Under the pieces are notes generated by a model, which was not told the DNA's origin, searched no databases, and saw nothing but the letters and a program-made list of their open reading frames with translations. Both the position numbers and the translations under genes were made by a program. From assembly GCA_008704415.1 (NCBI GenBank), contig VXIS01000185.1:29515-93514 (forward strand): 64,000 nt of DNA, in the 5' to 3' direction. The stretch is from Sphaerosporella brunnea. Its lineage: Eukaryota > Ascomycota > Pezizomycetes > Pezizales > Pyronemataceae. Shown one piece after another: positions 45,250 through 58,846 of the stretch. The stretch's first letter is position 1, and each line of letters begins with the position of its first letter.

Positions 45250-47145
45250 TGTTTGTAGAAAGCTCTGGAAGGAGAGAAAGGGCTGTGTGGGAACTGTGGG
45301 ACGCTTGAGAATTGTCGATTGAGACGATTGCTGATGGATTGGCTTTGGCAGGGCACCAGGCCTCGACTTATACACATCGTCAGAAGGGCTAATAGGCTCT
45401 TCTCGCTTTTCTGGTGGTCCTGGGGAGTGCTCTCAGCCTTAGTCGTCCCCGAACATTTCATTTCGTCTTGCAGATAAGCACATCTCAGTGGAATGCAGCC
45501 ATGTCAATAGTTCGCCTTCACCATATTGCGGTCATGACCAGCTGCGGTGGACGATATGTGTCCGGAAAGACCAGGGTCCAGGGTCAAGTTCAATCCAGTG
45601 ACAGATTCGTTTGCACGCCACTACGGGTTAGATGAAGCCTTGGGGAAGTGGTCTTCGGCTTTCTTTCTGCAATGGAGATACAGTGCGACGGGGGTAGAAT
45701 TACCACTTGAGAGATAGCACCGCACTGCAAGCCCCATATATCTTGGAATTAAGGGCCATGCCGTCTACATGAACCGGGAGCAATACCTTTTCCTGTGAAA
45801 GTAAGCTCCCGAGTCTTTCATACCGGGAAATATGGAGAGAACGACAAGTTCGTCTTGTCTATCCGAGCCTGATGGAGTCATGATATTATTTCCCTTACTT
45901 TTTGTTGAGAACAGGGTACGCTGCAGGGGATATATCACGAAACCCAACGGCTCATCTCGATTATTTAGAGGTATGGTTGGCTGCGCATGCCAGGGCCGAC
46001 GACGAAACATCCCCGTTGTTCGAACGGTCCCGCCCCCGGTTCCTTTACAATTCACTCGGGGTGGATCGGCCATAGGTCCATGCAAACACGGAATTTTGCG
46101 ATTCCTGATCTTGAAGTTTCAAGGGAGATGTCTTTTTGCTTCGAGAAGTTCACCACTTTTGGTCCTCATCGCCCAGGTCGCATACGGACCTTCCTTGGTG
46201 GTTGTTTCATCAGCATCTAAAAGGCAGCAAAAGAAACGAACTCGTGGTCATCTGAGTGGCTCATCATCCAGCGGCACCGAATTCGTCGGATGCAGTCGAC
46301 AAAAGCGGTTGTTTGTTTGTGTCTGGAACGTCAGCTTGCTAGGCAGTCTAGAACTGGAGCCTTCAGTTAATAAAACGATGAGCTAGCAAGGTGCCATTTT
46401 TTATAATATCGCTAATAGTTAAGAAGCATGTCCGCTATCCGCGGCACAACTGTCAGCAATTTCAACCCCCGACTCGGTTCCAGAAGGCCATACGAAATGC
46501 TTGTACCTCTTCGCAAGCAATCTTAACTGGAAACCAGGATCGAAGATCTATCTCGAAGCTTTGTTTAGCACCAACTAACAAGAATTGTGCGTAGAACAGC
46601 AGAACCAACCGCGGACGTGCCGCGCGCTCTGGTGTTACATAAAACAGAAACGCATAAACAGAACCTGGTCGTGAACCGCCGAGAATGGAGCGAGCACTGC
46701 GCCGTGTGCAGATTATTTCCGATCGAGCACAACAACCCGACAATGCTCTCTTAGTTCCTTCGCGTCTTTCAGTGCCGAGTTTTGGATGAGATCCATCTAC
46801 TCTATCGTGACGTGGAATTCTCACAGCCTTGCAAGCTCTTGTGGAAGCTCAAAAGATGGCGGCTGGTCGGAGCTTATGCGGACTCCCGAATTACGCTTTT
46901 GTTTCCGGGTCACACAGACGCACAGTTGAAACAGGGTGATCGACCTAACACCGCGGCTCATTTGAACTAAAGAAGGTGACACATGTATCAAGGGGAAGTT
47001 TATGTGCGGACAGGGTACTCTAGCTCTGCATCCACAGCTCAAGATAAGCTGCCTTGCGAACCGAGAAGAACCCGTCTGGGCTGGCAAGAACGATACACGA
47101 CGGCTTGTCTCTGTGGATTGGAATAGCTCCTTTTGCTGCTTGATG
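45250..47145. other. Innermost left arm
   Basis: Coding-like but broken frames: around 45790-46230 (plus) segments such as HLDYLEVWLAAHARADD and FGPHRPGRIRTFLGG suggest an intron-split or decayed gene I cannot assemble. From about 46700 the strand mirrors the broken gene described at 48101-48782, with extra single-base deletions, and is cut off at the spacer. Confidence 0.4.
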
Positions 47146-48315
47146 TAGAGAAGGTACTTGGGGGCCGGGGCCGGTTCTGTGGACTAATTAACACCTGGAG
47201 TTGGCACATACGAGCTCCAAGTATCGGTTGGTCACCAAAACATGGGCCCCTACTGAATAGTCACTGCGACTTTCACCGGCATACGATCGGCGTACTATAC
47301 AAGTCTAGGGCCATCAATAGCCTCTCTACCTACAGTTTACTCAATATACTTGGTACCTATGTGATGGCAGCTTCAAAACCTCAACTTAGGTACCTTTATA
47401 ATTAAAAGCTACTTAATGTATCATCTATGATCGCTCAGATGGTGACGGCCTCCGTCATGAACCAAAACCCTGCTGCATCCAAAGTGCAAGTTTCTGGTGG
47501 ACAAAATGCAACAGTTCAGCGGAAACTTCAACCGTGGTGGCTTCGGGGCGTCCGCTTAGCCTGGGCCTCGCGTGGTCATGGAGTACTCTTCCTTAGGTAA
47601 GGCTGCTACGACTCCTTGTTGTACATAGGTATGCGATGTGTGAGCGCCTGAGCATGCGCAAAAGCTCTATAGGTAAAGTCAGAACTACTTTATACTGAAA
47701 CTCGAGCTATCCTGATCAATTGCCAAAAGCGACAGTAGAGTACAGGCCGCGTTGATGTTGGCCTTATGGGTAAGTGTGAAATTGCGACTAGGTATGACAG
47801 CAAGGCTGACGCTCGAAGTTGGAGGCGGTAGGTATTCTCATGATCAGATAGTTCAGGCACCCATCCATATCCGTCGACGAGCATCAGCTTGTAGAGTACA
47901 GTACATCATCACTGTACATGCACCAGACGATTAGCCGCACTTAGCCCACAGAGCATGACAGTCTGACGGGGTAACGCGGAGACCCACGGAGCAACGGCTG
48001 TCAAAGTGGAAGCAGCTAGGTTTGAGAAAGAGAAGACCGGTCTTCACGTTACAAAGTGATCAGTTGTGATGCACCGTGGTAAAAAGCAAAACACCTACCA
48101 TCAGAAGTAGGTAACTTGGGCCTTACAGTACCACAAATTAAATATCGGGTACAAAGTAACTCCGTCCAGTATCCCCTGGGTGACGTAGTTGGCGCAACCG
48201 GAGTGTTCCTGCACGCAATGGCTAGGTATTGCGAACATCGTTGGAGGTGTGCGCTCTAGTGTAGGCAAGCAGGAATCAGCGTGGGGGCCGCGCGCGCACT
48301 GGTAACTCATCTTAG
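47146..48315. other. Unique spacer between the palindrome arms
   Basis: These 1170 bases do not match each other inverted, so the palindrome has a real loop of unique sequence. The right part (48101-48315) continues, on the minus strand, the frame that runs out of the right arm. The left part has no recognisable gene. Confidence 0.7.
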
Positions 48316-48782
48316 CATCAAGCAGCAAAAGGAGATATTCCAATTCCACAGAGACAAGCCGTCATGTATCGTTCTGCAGCCCAAGCCGGGTTCTTCTCGG
48401 TTCGCAAGGCAGCTTATCTTGAGCTGTGGATGCAGAGCTAGAGTACCCTGTCCGCACATAAACTTCCCCTTTGATACATGTGCACCTTCTTTAGTTAAAT
48501 GGAGCAGCGTGTTAAGGTCGATCACCCGTTTCAACTGTGCGTCTGTGTGACCCGGAAACAAAGCGTAATTTCGGGAGTCCGCATAAGGCTCCGACCAGCC
48601 GCCATCTTTTGAGCTTCCACAAGAGCTTGCAAGGCTGTGAGGAATTCCACGTCACGAATAGAGTAGATGGATCTCCATCCAAACTCGGCACTGAAAGACG
48701 CGAAGGGAACTAAAAGGAGCATTGTCGGGGTTTGTTGTGCTCGATCGGAAATAATCTGCACACGGCGCAGTGCTCGCTCCAT
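48101..48782 (-). pseudogene. Frame-broken gene crossing the right arm/spacer boundary
   Basis: Three minus-strand frames follow each other: one from 48782 (ending TPEITLCFRV), one with FPGHTDAQLKRVIDLN and SCLANREE, and one with VELEYLLLLLDAKMSYQC running into the spacer to 48101. The first shift sits at a T run, where the left arm has one more T; the second sits where the left arm reads ACACGACGG and the right ACATGACGG plus a length change. Taken together the two arms imply one continuous protein of more than 200 residues, so the breaks are probably sequence errors and not decay. No family recognised. Confidence 0.45.
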
Positions 48783-50216
48783 TCTCGGCGGTTCACGACC
48801 AGGTTCTGTTTATGCGTTTCTGTTTTATGTAACACCAGAGCGCGCGGCACGTCCGCGGTTGGTTCTGCTGTTCTACGCACAATTCTTGTTAGTTGGTGCT
48901 AAACAAAGCTTCGAGATAGATCTTCGATCCTGGTTCCAGTTAAGATTGCTTGCGAAGAGGTACAAGCATTTCGTATGGCCTTCTGGAACCGAGTCGGGGG
49001 TTGAAATTGCTGACAGTTGTGCCGCGGATAGCGGACATGCTTCTTAACTATTAGCGATATTATAAAAAATGGCACCTTGCTAGCTCATCGTTTTATTAAC
49101 TGAAGGCTCCAGTTCTAGACTGCCTAGCAAGCTGACGTTCCAGACACAAACAAACAACCGCTTTTGTCGACTGCATCCGACGAATTCGGTGCCGCTGGAT
49201 GATGAGCCACTCAGATGACCACGAGTTCGTTTCTTTTGCTGCCTTTTAGATGCTGATGAAACAACCACCAAGGAAGGTCCGTATGCGACCTGGGCGATGA
49301 GGACCAAAAGTGGTGAACTTCTCGAAGCAAAAAGACATCTCCCTTGAAACTTCAAGATCAGGAATCGCAAAATTCCGTGTTTGCATGGACCTATGGCCGA
49401 TCCACCCCGAGTGAATTGTAAAGGAACCGGGGGCGGGACCGTTCGAACAACGGGGATGTTTCGTCGTCGGCCCTGGCATGCGCAGCCAACCATACCTCTA
49501 AATAATCGAGATGAGCCGTTGGGTTTCGTGATATATCCCCTGCAGCGTACCCTGTTCTCAACAAAAAGTAAGGGAAATAATATCATGACTCCATCAGGCT
49601 CGGATAGACAAGACGAACTTGTCGTTCTCTCCATATTTCCCGGTATGAAAGACTCGGGAGCTTACTTTCACAGGAAAAGGTATTGCTCCCGGTTCATGTA
49701 GACGGCATGGCCCTTAATTCCAAGATATATGGGGCTTGCAGTGCGGTGCTATCTCTCAAGTGGTAATTCTACCCCCGTCGCACTGTATCTCCATTGCAGA
49801 AAGAAAGCCGAAGACCACTTCCCCAAGGCTTCATCTAACCCGTAGTGGCGTGCAAACGAATCTGTCACTGGATTGAACTTGACCCTGGACCCTGGTCTTT
49901 CCGGACACATATCGTCCACCGCAGCTGGTCATGACCGCAATATGGTGAAGGCGAACTATTGACATGGCTGCATTCCACTGAGATGTGCTTATCTGCAAGA
50001 CGAAATGAAATGTTCGGGGACGACTAAGGCTGAGAGCACTCCCCAGGACCACCAGAAAAGCGAGAAGAGCCTATTAGCCCTTCTGACGATGTGTATAAGT
50101 CGAGGCCTGGTGCCCTGCCAAAGCCAATCCATCAGCAATCGTCTCAATCGACAATTCTCAAGCGTCCCACAGTTCCCACACAGCCCTTTCTCTCCTTCCA
50201 GAGCTTTCTACAAACA

Positions 50217-50693
50217 ATGGACTCAAAATCCGTACCTCCAATCAAGTCCAGCGCCACCGAGGCACCCTTCGGCCATCAGAGACACACTCACCGCGACTCA
50301 GGCTTCTCGACTCTCTCCGCACCCCACACGCTACCGCAAGATGAGACGCCACTCGTCGATCCCCAGCGGGCTCAATCGAAGCCATCCCTTCCGAAGCAAG
50401 CCCCGGTTTACAGTAGCCCGGCCCCCACCACCTCTGACATTCACAATCCGGCACACGAGCACGACGAACCGGACTCCGAGGGTGACGAAAGGGTTATCCG
50501 GCAGAGTTTTGCGTCCCCGATGCTGGAACGTTTCTTGCGGATCGATCCTGACAACTCCTCCTTGAAACATGAAGACAACTTCGCGATAAACCAGGGACGA
50601 GTGCAGCTGGGCGAAAACATGCTTGAACGCCGTTGGAGGGAGATGGAGGAGAACAAAGTCATGGCGGAGAAGAAAGACGCAACAGCAGAGTGA
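50217..50693 (+). CDS. Small hypothetical protein (right-arm copy)
   Basis: Identical inverted copy of 44773-45249 with the same 158-codon frame. Whether it is a true second gene depends on whether the palindrome is real. Confidence 0.5.
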   Translation: MDSKSVPPIKSSATEAPFGHQRHTHRDSGFSTLSAPHTLPQDETPLVDPQRAQSKPSLPKQAPVYSSPAPTTSDIHNPAHEHDEPDSEGDERVIRQSFASPMLERFLRIDPDNSSLKHEDNFAINQGRVQLGENMLERRWREMEENKVMAEKKDATAE

Positions 50694-53600
50694 GGGAGCT
50701 ATGGTCTGTCTGGGGTGACGTTGGAAGCACACGATGCGCATGTGATGGGAGCTGGGTGGTTTTACTCTGAACGTATAGTCTTGTAATGTCTAATGGTGCT
50801 GTCAGCGGTGGATGCTCAATAATAAATCTTTCGGGGTCTGGGGGCCCTTTACATGAAATGTTGATTGGATCTCTATCAGTTTTGGCAGGCCATTCACGAA
50901 GCCTGAATACGTGTTCCCATCCCGCTGCTCTGTCATACCTGTCATACCCGTCGTCGATGTTCGTGTAACCTCTGCCGAGATCTGGCACCAGTCCACATCC
51001 ATGCCCAACTTTATTTCGGCGCTGATGAGATCGCTGCCAAGATCCCTGATTATGTCGTTATGTAATTAAGATTCATACGTTGTCGATTCAACTGGCTGTT
51101 TTTTTCTTCTGCTCTCGAAGTGCTCTGACCAAGCGTGGGTCAGCCAGCGGCAAAGAGTCTCAGTGCGCTGAGGCACGGAGAAAAGGGGACATTTTTTATC
51201 TTGCTCGTTTCAGCCTTTTGGCTTGCGGACTTGGCCATCCGACTTCGCTTGTCTGCACTATGTACCTTCACCGCTGTTTTTCCGACCCCATCACAAAAAG
51301 GACCCTGGCCCGTTTCCAGGACATTATCGTTCTTTGGCACAGTCTAAGCTCAAGAGGTATGGTGCTGTGCGCTTTAAAGTAGACCTTCGCTTAAGGGGGT
51401 TACCCGGTGGTCCCCTCTGACGGCCAGAAAGCGATGTGCGAGTGATATTCAGTGGAGATTGCCCGCAAAACAAGACCGGGTTACCGCACTATATGGCATT
51501 CCGAACAAGTCTCCCACGCGCACAACCTTTACAACGGGAGTTCGCTTGGTCAAACGGCGGCCTGGACTCTCTTCCGTCCTCAATCAGAGCTCCACTTTCT
51601 TTTCCTCCTTCGTTCAGTGCGAGCTTGAGCCGTAGGTACATCCCATACTTACGCTGAAGGTGAGTGACGGTGCCACGGTGGTTCGGGTATGTGGAGTAGT
51701 GGAGAACGTGTTCAAAGCGTGTCTCAGAGGCGTTCTTAGTTCGGCGCCGAGTCTTCTTTACAGACCAATAAAACCCCCACGCAGGAGCAGGTGCAGGAGC
51801 TTCGACCATCATTGCTGTCCCAATACCAAAACCACCCCCGAAGCTTCCTGGCCATACATGCTAGCCCCGCGAACTTGGGACTAGCGAGCGGGAGGCGGGC
51901 CGAAGCATGTACACGTAGAGTTGGCGGTGACGGGGACGCCGGATAGCTAGCGGCGATGCTTGAGATTGCCCAGAGAGTCTTATTCTCCCTACCGCCATAC
52001 CTACTCTACAGCACTTATAAAACCGCAAATTCCGCGCTGGATTTGCTGTGTTAATCAAAACCATTAGTAGTGAAGGGCCAAGGTCTTCGGCTCCAAGCGC
52101 CCGACACTCAAGGGATCGAGTAACTAGCTTCCGGATCGACTTGAAACCTTCCCTCGTGATCAAGGCGTCAATGATCTTGTTACATAAGGTTCATTTGCCG
52201 GATGTAGTTTCCGATCAAATGATGAGCCGTTCTGTTCCAGTTGATCAGGGGTCGCTTTGGGCACCGCTCGGCACTCCCATATGACGTCATATGGCCCCCC
52301 CGCTTTCGGTTTTTGTTGTTAGTATGGTTTCTATCCGAAGTGTTTTGGCCGGAGCGGTGAGGAGATATTGATTGATTGCCAAGAGGGTCTGTTATGGTTG
52401 GCAAAGCACACGGCAGGAAGTCACACGAGCCGATGCTTGTCGACACCTGGTGTAAAAGACATTCACAAGCTTCGTCATGTTCGGTCACTCGCTGTTTTCA
52501 ACCTGCAGAGACTGACTAACAGCCTAAGCTCTAGATTCCCCTTCACATGGAGGGATCGTTTTCGCGAAAAAAGTAATAGTTTAGAATGTCCTCGATGCAC
52601 TGACTTCCAACGCCTTGAGATGGCACCATGGTTCATGCACTGCAGAACTGGTGAAACTAGAGAGTTTACTCGGACAGACAGAAATTTGGCTGGATTTTTT
52701 AGATAGTAGGTACCCATTATGCCATGTCCTTCATAGAGCCGCTCTAGCTCTTGCATCGTGGGTCGTGCCGTATAATCAATGTATGTACTGGTACATGTGC
52801 GGGGATCAGGATGAACGCGAACGCGAACGGCGGCAGATGGAGGGGAAACACAGGATCGGCACTAAAAGCCACGTTCCAACTATGTTGTGCCTGTAGGCTT
52901 ATTTGCCAGCGTTTTGGGAGACAATTCTCAAGTTTGGTGTTCATCCAGGCTCTGTGGGGATATGTTTGCTGGCTGGGCCTCGAGCGGTGGCTACTCGGAT
53001 ATCAAGCAACACGTAGCAATCGTGTCAATGAAATAATGCCAAGTCCGCGTCTTTGTATGTAAAGTGCAGTTACATGCAGAGTGATATTAAGTGAAGCAAA
53101 GATCATCGTCCATTCTTCATACTCGAGCAACACCATTATGACAGTTGGTGCAGTCTACATCCAACCGGCCGGGCTGAGAGTTGAAAAGGCAGCCCGGATT
53201 TTTGAGCAGCTTAATGCAGCTAGTCCGGGGGCTGGCTATTGAGAGTACCCACGTTTGCATCACCTCTAAGTAATGTCTCTTACCCATACGCCAATCCGCC
53301 ACGCCGCGAGCTCCGCCAGCATCGCAGTTCGTTCGCTCCTCGGCATTTCAAAATAAAAATGCTGATATTAAATGATAGATGCCAACCAGCCGGACACCCC
53401 CTTAGCCTCCCCAGTAGGCAGAAAACAACCCGGCCCCCAACAGCCCGGCCAACGTTAAAGTATCAGCGGCTGACCCGCACGTTGGACAAGTCCCACAGCA
53501 GCCCCAAAGGGGATTACAGAATCGTGACGCGAGCCTGACTGCTCAGATCCTGTGGGCTTTGCTCCACGATTTTCTAGCTTAATCTGCGAAACCTTCTCAG

Positions 53601-54291
53601 GACAGCGAAAAAATACAACTTGGCGTTGATTATAGCCTGTTCTTTGCTCATGTACTTCTCCAAATTTTTGAGCTTAACTCACAGATGATGAAGGCTTATA
53701 GAAGGAGTATTTATCTAAACCTTGTGATGGATTGCCGATGAAGAGAAATTCTGACCTAGATAGGCCTGCAATACGACAACCTTCCTCATCCAGCCCATTA
53801 AATATCTATCAGGATCACTAAAACTACCAGTCTCATCAGCTCCATCGCAAGTATCAACAAAACCTATAGTTGCACTTGAATCTTCTCTACTCCTGGCTTC
53901 CGGGAGTGTTTCCATGTTATTTGAGGCGTGCAGTGTTGCGAACCCACGAATAATGAACTGTAGAATTTCATCGTGTTCAGTCTATGCCGTTCCGCTCAAA
54001 TTCAGAAAGGACAGATACCGTAGTCAATCGATAATTCTCGGCGGTTCATGAAATAGCAGTCTTTTACACAGGCTGCCATGATTCACATAGTGAGTCACTT
54101 TGACTCACTCGGAATCCTCTACTAGAAAACCTCTGCCCTGAAGCGTACAGTGTACGACCTGCCGTAGCACAAGAAGAAAGGTTGGGTGGTAACTTACGGT
54201 TCCGCGCCGAGCTTGAGCACTTGGATCTCGTGTGTTCGCCCATGAAATTGATACCTACTATGAAAATCTGCCGTAACAGCAGAAGAATCAG
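50694..54291. other. Mirror of gene-poor inner arm
   Basis: Inverted copy of 41175-44772. No gene supported. Confidence 0.45.
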
Positions 54292-54406
54292 CTACGGTCA
54301 TAGAACACTGAAAACACGGCTTCCCGTCCGCTCAGCCCTAGTTAAGCAGTGTATCGCGAGGTTAGTACTATGGTGGGTGACCACATGGGAATCCCTCGTA
54401 CTGTAG
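54292..54406 (+). rRNA. rrn5: 5S ribosomal RNA (right-arm copy)
   Basis: Exact inverted copy of the 41060-41174 gene, with the same boxes and downstream T runs. Confidence 0.85.
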
Positions 54407-54936
54407 TTTTTGTTTTTGCTGTGCAGAGAGTATCTACGGGGACCGGTTCCGCTGGCACGGTGTGGCCTCGCCTCGTCACCTCCTCTCGCTGCCAGATAGC
54501 TTGCAGCATCACCACAAGTTGGCGTTCACCCATCCAAGTCAATATCGCAACGCCGCACTCATTAATGACCAATGGACAGCCAATGAACGATTGATACCGT
54601 ATAAACTCACCAGTAGGTGGCCGGCGGGAGGCAAAAGGGTCACCGGAGAATGACATTAACCCACGGCGCGGATGAACTGCCTGAACTGGATCACAAGACA
54701 TTAGCTTGAGTGAAGTACAGAGCCCACAATGGTGAGGTCTCTGAAGAGTTCTAGATATCGCTGCAACGAAGTAGTTGGGAGTATGTACAGTATTTAAGTT
54801 TTGAGGAGGAGTCAAAAATAGCTGGCCAGCGACTTGTACCTCGTTACATGGCGAAGCAAAAGCTTCTAACCCACAGCTTGCTGTCATACTTCTACCAGTG
54901 GTTATCCTCAAAATATGGTTTCTAGAGCATGCCACA

Positions 54937-55201
54937 TTATCCCGGTAATAACGCAGTTGCGCGGCCCCCAAAAGTGTACTGTATATAGTGCGGGCGAGCG
55001 GTGGAGGCTTTGCAGAAACTTAAACAGACGGAGACAGCGGGGAGCGGCGACACGAATGTGAGGCGAGGTACTCCGTCTCCTTTGCCCACGCCCTTTTGGC
55101 TTTCATGGACCATGGACTTCAATTTTCTTCCAAAAACAGGTACTGCTCTCTATTTCAAGCATACTTTTTCAGGCCGCGCAACTGCGTTATTACCGGGACA
55201 A
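54937..55201. mobile_element. TA-type MITE, family A (right-arm copy)
   Basis: Exact inverted copy of 40265-40529. Confidence 0.7.
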
Positions 55202-55345
55202 TACGGTGCTCTGTTATGTTTTGGCACTTTTGGCTCAAGTGAAAGTGCGAGCGACGTGATTGTTTGGTTGATTGAGCGCTCAGGATCTTCGCTGTGCTTT
55301 GGGCAATATTCAATATTGGTCATGTGGCATCACTCGAATAGATAA

Positions 55346-56732
55346 TAGATTCATGAGCCATTATGACTCACTCGGTATTCCTCCTCGAAATTCTGGCCTT
55401 CCTTCCTTCCTTCCCAACTTCTCACCCTACTTCTTTACCACCACCGCCGACTTCCACCGTGGACTCCATTTCATGTTTTTTTTTCTTCTCACTCTGCTGT
55501 TGGAAAGTCTCCGGGCTCCACCAGAATTTTCAATGTTTCCCGAGATAGGCTCTGTGCTTGATCCCACTGTGTCGCCGGTATTGCACTATCACCGACTGGC
55601 GCAACCCCTTTTTTCATCTTTCATTGCTACTCTCGGCTGTTGGACGAGAGGGCGAGGAAACAATTGCAAGATACCTATGCACGTCAATCTGAAACAAGTG
55701 AACCACCGACACACACACACAGTTCACCATCGAAATTACAAGCCACAAAATCTCACTGATTGCTGCAACACGGCTTCAATAGCACACTATGTCCTGCCAG
55801 ATCGTGTTGGGAATGCGATCAGAATAGCAGCAGACCCTCCACCATCGACGTGCCTTCATGACACCGATGGCAAGAGCTCGTAATTACTCTAGGCCATTTT
55901 GTTTTAGGATCTCGGCCGAGCCAACGCTCTCCACTCGGACGTGCCGCGTCTTTGAACCTCATGTGATCATATCACGGATCGACCACCTGTAAGATGCGCA
56001 GTGTTGCGGTTGGCCTTCTAACACTCGCGTGCGCTGTACGTTACTTGCGCGTCATTCCTTGCTTTCGGCCTTATTTCTTTGCAGACGTGTCTGACATCCT
56101 TTGGTTTGCAGGAGGCTCGCAACAATCAGGAGTGTAACTGTTGAGCCGTCACTATTCTCATCTTGAGCGAGTGACTCACTCATGATTCTCTCTTCAAAGA
56201 CCAAAAACAGACAGTTTGACAAAATCTCATGGGAATACATCCATGAGAGAGAGAGCCCCAGAAGTGAACCGGTTCCATTTCTATTCATACCACGCCGGGA
56301 TTTTTGCGTCTGCTTAAAGTCAACTGAGCCATGAACTGTTCAGAGAAAAAAAACAAAAAATCTTATTGAACATATCAACCGGAACTATCGCTAACTTGAA
56401 GCTACACAATACTCGACGAGCCTCCACCCCCCCTCAACTTAAGCATGCATGCCGTGACAGGTCCATACGAGGCATAATTCAGGGAACCGAAGTGGTGGAT
56501 TGTCATACGATATTCTCTCCGTGTACGCTACAGGTGGCACTGAATAGTCGCGGCACCGGAGTCACTTTTCGCATGTAAAGCTGGGACCTCTTAATCAATC
56601 ATCTAACCGGTCTTTCTATTACCGCTGAAGGAAAATACTGAGCACCACTACAGCGCTATATCCCAGTCCTTACTCGCCGGTATCGCCTGCAAGTATATGC
56701 ATACAAGTTCCCCTCGCCCCCTCACCCACAAT
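55346..56732. other. Transition from clean to noisy right arm
   Basis: Mirror of 38703-40120. Substitutions and small indels relative to the left arm begin here, for example a missing copy of TTTC and changes in homopolymer runs. Net length is slightly shorter than the left arm. No gene. Confidence 0.5.
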
Positions 56733-58846
56733 CTACGTATGCAGTCTTCTCACCCTCCTTCTCTTCTCCATCCTCACAACCTTATCTGCAATCAACAAAC
56801 ACAGCGGGTCAAGTGCCAGCTAAGCTTTCTCATATGTGTCTACGGCCGTCCACTCCAACTCACTCAGCGAGTACATCTACTCTCTGATGAGGCCAGCGCC
56901 GTGCTCGTACCCGTGACCGTGTCCCATCATCGATGCGTGTATCGCGCGCGTGACCATCTGTGCACAATGCCCTCCGCTACACGTCGCCTGCTCCTCTGCC
57001 CGAACAAGAGGATAGCGTGAAGTGTCCGTCGCCGACGTGCTCCCAAAATCGGCGCGAGCAAGGCCAGATGTTGACAATGTCCTTGCTTAGTCTCTTCGAT
57101 AAGCTGCGGCACAAGCTTGCTGAGCGGCTACCGCAACAGTCGGTGGTGTCCACACTTTATCCACATGTGCACGCTTCAACGCCATAACGCTCCATAGCGC
57201 CTCACTTGCGGGCACTCCACAGATCGCGGCGCTCCGCCGCGATTGCGTGGCGCTGTGTGCTACGAGGCGCTAGCTCTGCTTCGATGCGATGGCCTCGACC
57301 TGTTGCGGATCTCATGCTCTTATATACTCCCGAGGGCGTGTGCCTGGTGACTTAAAGAACAGCGTGGGCGCTTCCGTTTCCAGGTGCGCGCCGTCGTGCC
57401 GAGCGGGACTCGTGATGGCAGCTGCATTGGACGTCGTCGAGCAGCTCGATGGCAGGCAATGGTGCGACGTCCAGCCGACATCACGCGTAGCCCACCGTCT
57501 CGGCCGCGTCCTTAAAATATGGATCGGAACGAGAGTCACCGCAACGCGGCGACTCGTTCTGCGCTGTTGTCCGTGAGCTTTAGGCCATGGCACTCGGTGA
57601 CTGTCATTCGATGCCCAAGGCTGCCCTCTGAGGGTCCGCTAAATAAGCGGGCTGACGATTTCGTACCAGGCCGTAAGACTTGGTCCGCGTGCGACTGTCT
57701 GCAGCGTCTTGATGATGAGTACCGTCTGCCAGACTACAGTGAGAGAGAGCTACCCGACGTGCTGCGCAAAGTGCTTCCGCTAGACGTGGCGCGCATTGAG
57801 TGCTCTTGTGTCTCGGTAGGGCATAGCCAGTGCCTACCATCCGCCGATCATAGCACCCAGGGGCGCATTGTGTCCGGCGTGGAAGAAATAAGCGCTCGAC
57901 ACTTTATTCCAGATCTTCGTTAGAGCACTGTTCCCAGCCCACCGCGGCTGCGACCACCACGATCCAGACGTACTTCCTGTTGGTAGCGCAAGGCACCTTA
58001 TACCATGGTCTTCGGAAGTGTCAATGCAGACACCAGCACGCAGGTGGGGCGTACGCGAAATGACCCTCCAGCGACGTTCCGCCCAGAGAACGCAGTCATG
58101 TGGGATTTTCCGCGAGTGACAGATCTTGGCAATGCGCTCACCTCTTCGGTGTTCGATGGGTTACCGCAGATCAAGAATGGTCTGGTGGTCGCGTTGTTGT
58201 GGAAGCTGCTCAGTACCGCGTGTCAGAGTGACTACGTGCTCTCAGTCTCTCAGCAGATGTCATGGAAACATATTTCCTAGGCCGGAGCAGGAGCAACGAA
58301 GTCCGCCCCACGAGGCTCAAGGTTTGCTTTCGATGGTGTTGTGCGAGGGTGTGGTTTGCTGGATAGAGAGCGCGGAGCGGTGGAGGAGGTGGTGACCGTA
58401 GGCACCGATTCTATAGCACCTCATGGTTTGTAGAAGAGACCAGTGAGCTATGTGTGAACACAACCGCGTGCTGCTGCCTCTGATTAGCACACTGTCGCGT
58501 TAGGACGTAATAGATGATGCTGGAGTGAGAAACGAGGACAAATGGCGCGCGAACCAAAAAGAGCCGCCTAGAGTGGCAGCGTTCGCAACCCAACTCAACC
58601 CGTTTCGACTTGGACTGCCGCACGCGCCCGTCCGCCTTGCCGCGCCAGTATCGTGTGCTTCAGTCTGCGCCCGCTCTGCCTGCACGCGCCGTGCTGTGAA
58701 TCATAGAGCTGCACCGCGGAAGGACTTGTCGTCGGGTTTGCTGATAGTGCGCGTGACTGTCGCGTCGACTGTGGAGAGGCTGCGCTGGCAGGCGGGGAAG
58801 GCGGGCACAACGCGCGCGAGAGAGCTTGTAGTCGCGCCGCGCACAC
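56733..58846 (-). pseudogene. Indel-riddled copy of the D-lactate dehydrogenase gene
   Basis: Aligns along its whole length, inverted, with 36845-38702, but spans about 2114 bases against 1858. Extra single bases are frequent (for example ATTTCCTAGGCCGGAGCAGG here where the left arm, reversed, reads TTTTCCTGGCCGAGCAGG), mixed with deletions and substitutions, so no frame survives for more than about 80 codons. The pattern argues for uncorrected sequence, not biological pseudogenisation. Confidence 0.8.

Larger units (their letters stand above)
31968..47145. repeat. Left arm of giant inverted repeat
   Basis: This 15.2-kb arm is repeated inverted at 48316-64000. From about 40121 to 46386 paired coordinates sum to 95466 and predicted frames match exactly. 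The outer part of this arm carries clean genes, including lactate dehydrogenase. The innermost 0.7 kb (about 46400-47145) has small indels relative to the other arm, for example GAATTCTCACAG here against GAATTCCTCACAG in the partner. Confidence 0.95.

Noticed and set aside
48101..48315. Spacer as a noisy continuation of the palindrome
   Set aside because: Comparing the spacer with its own reverse complement shows no alignable similarity beyond short GC-rich words, so it is unique sequence.
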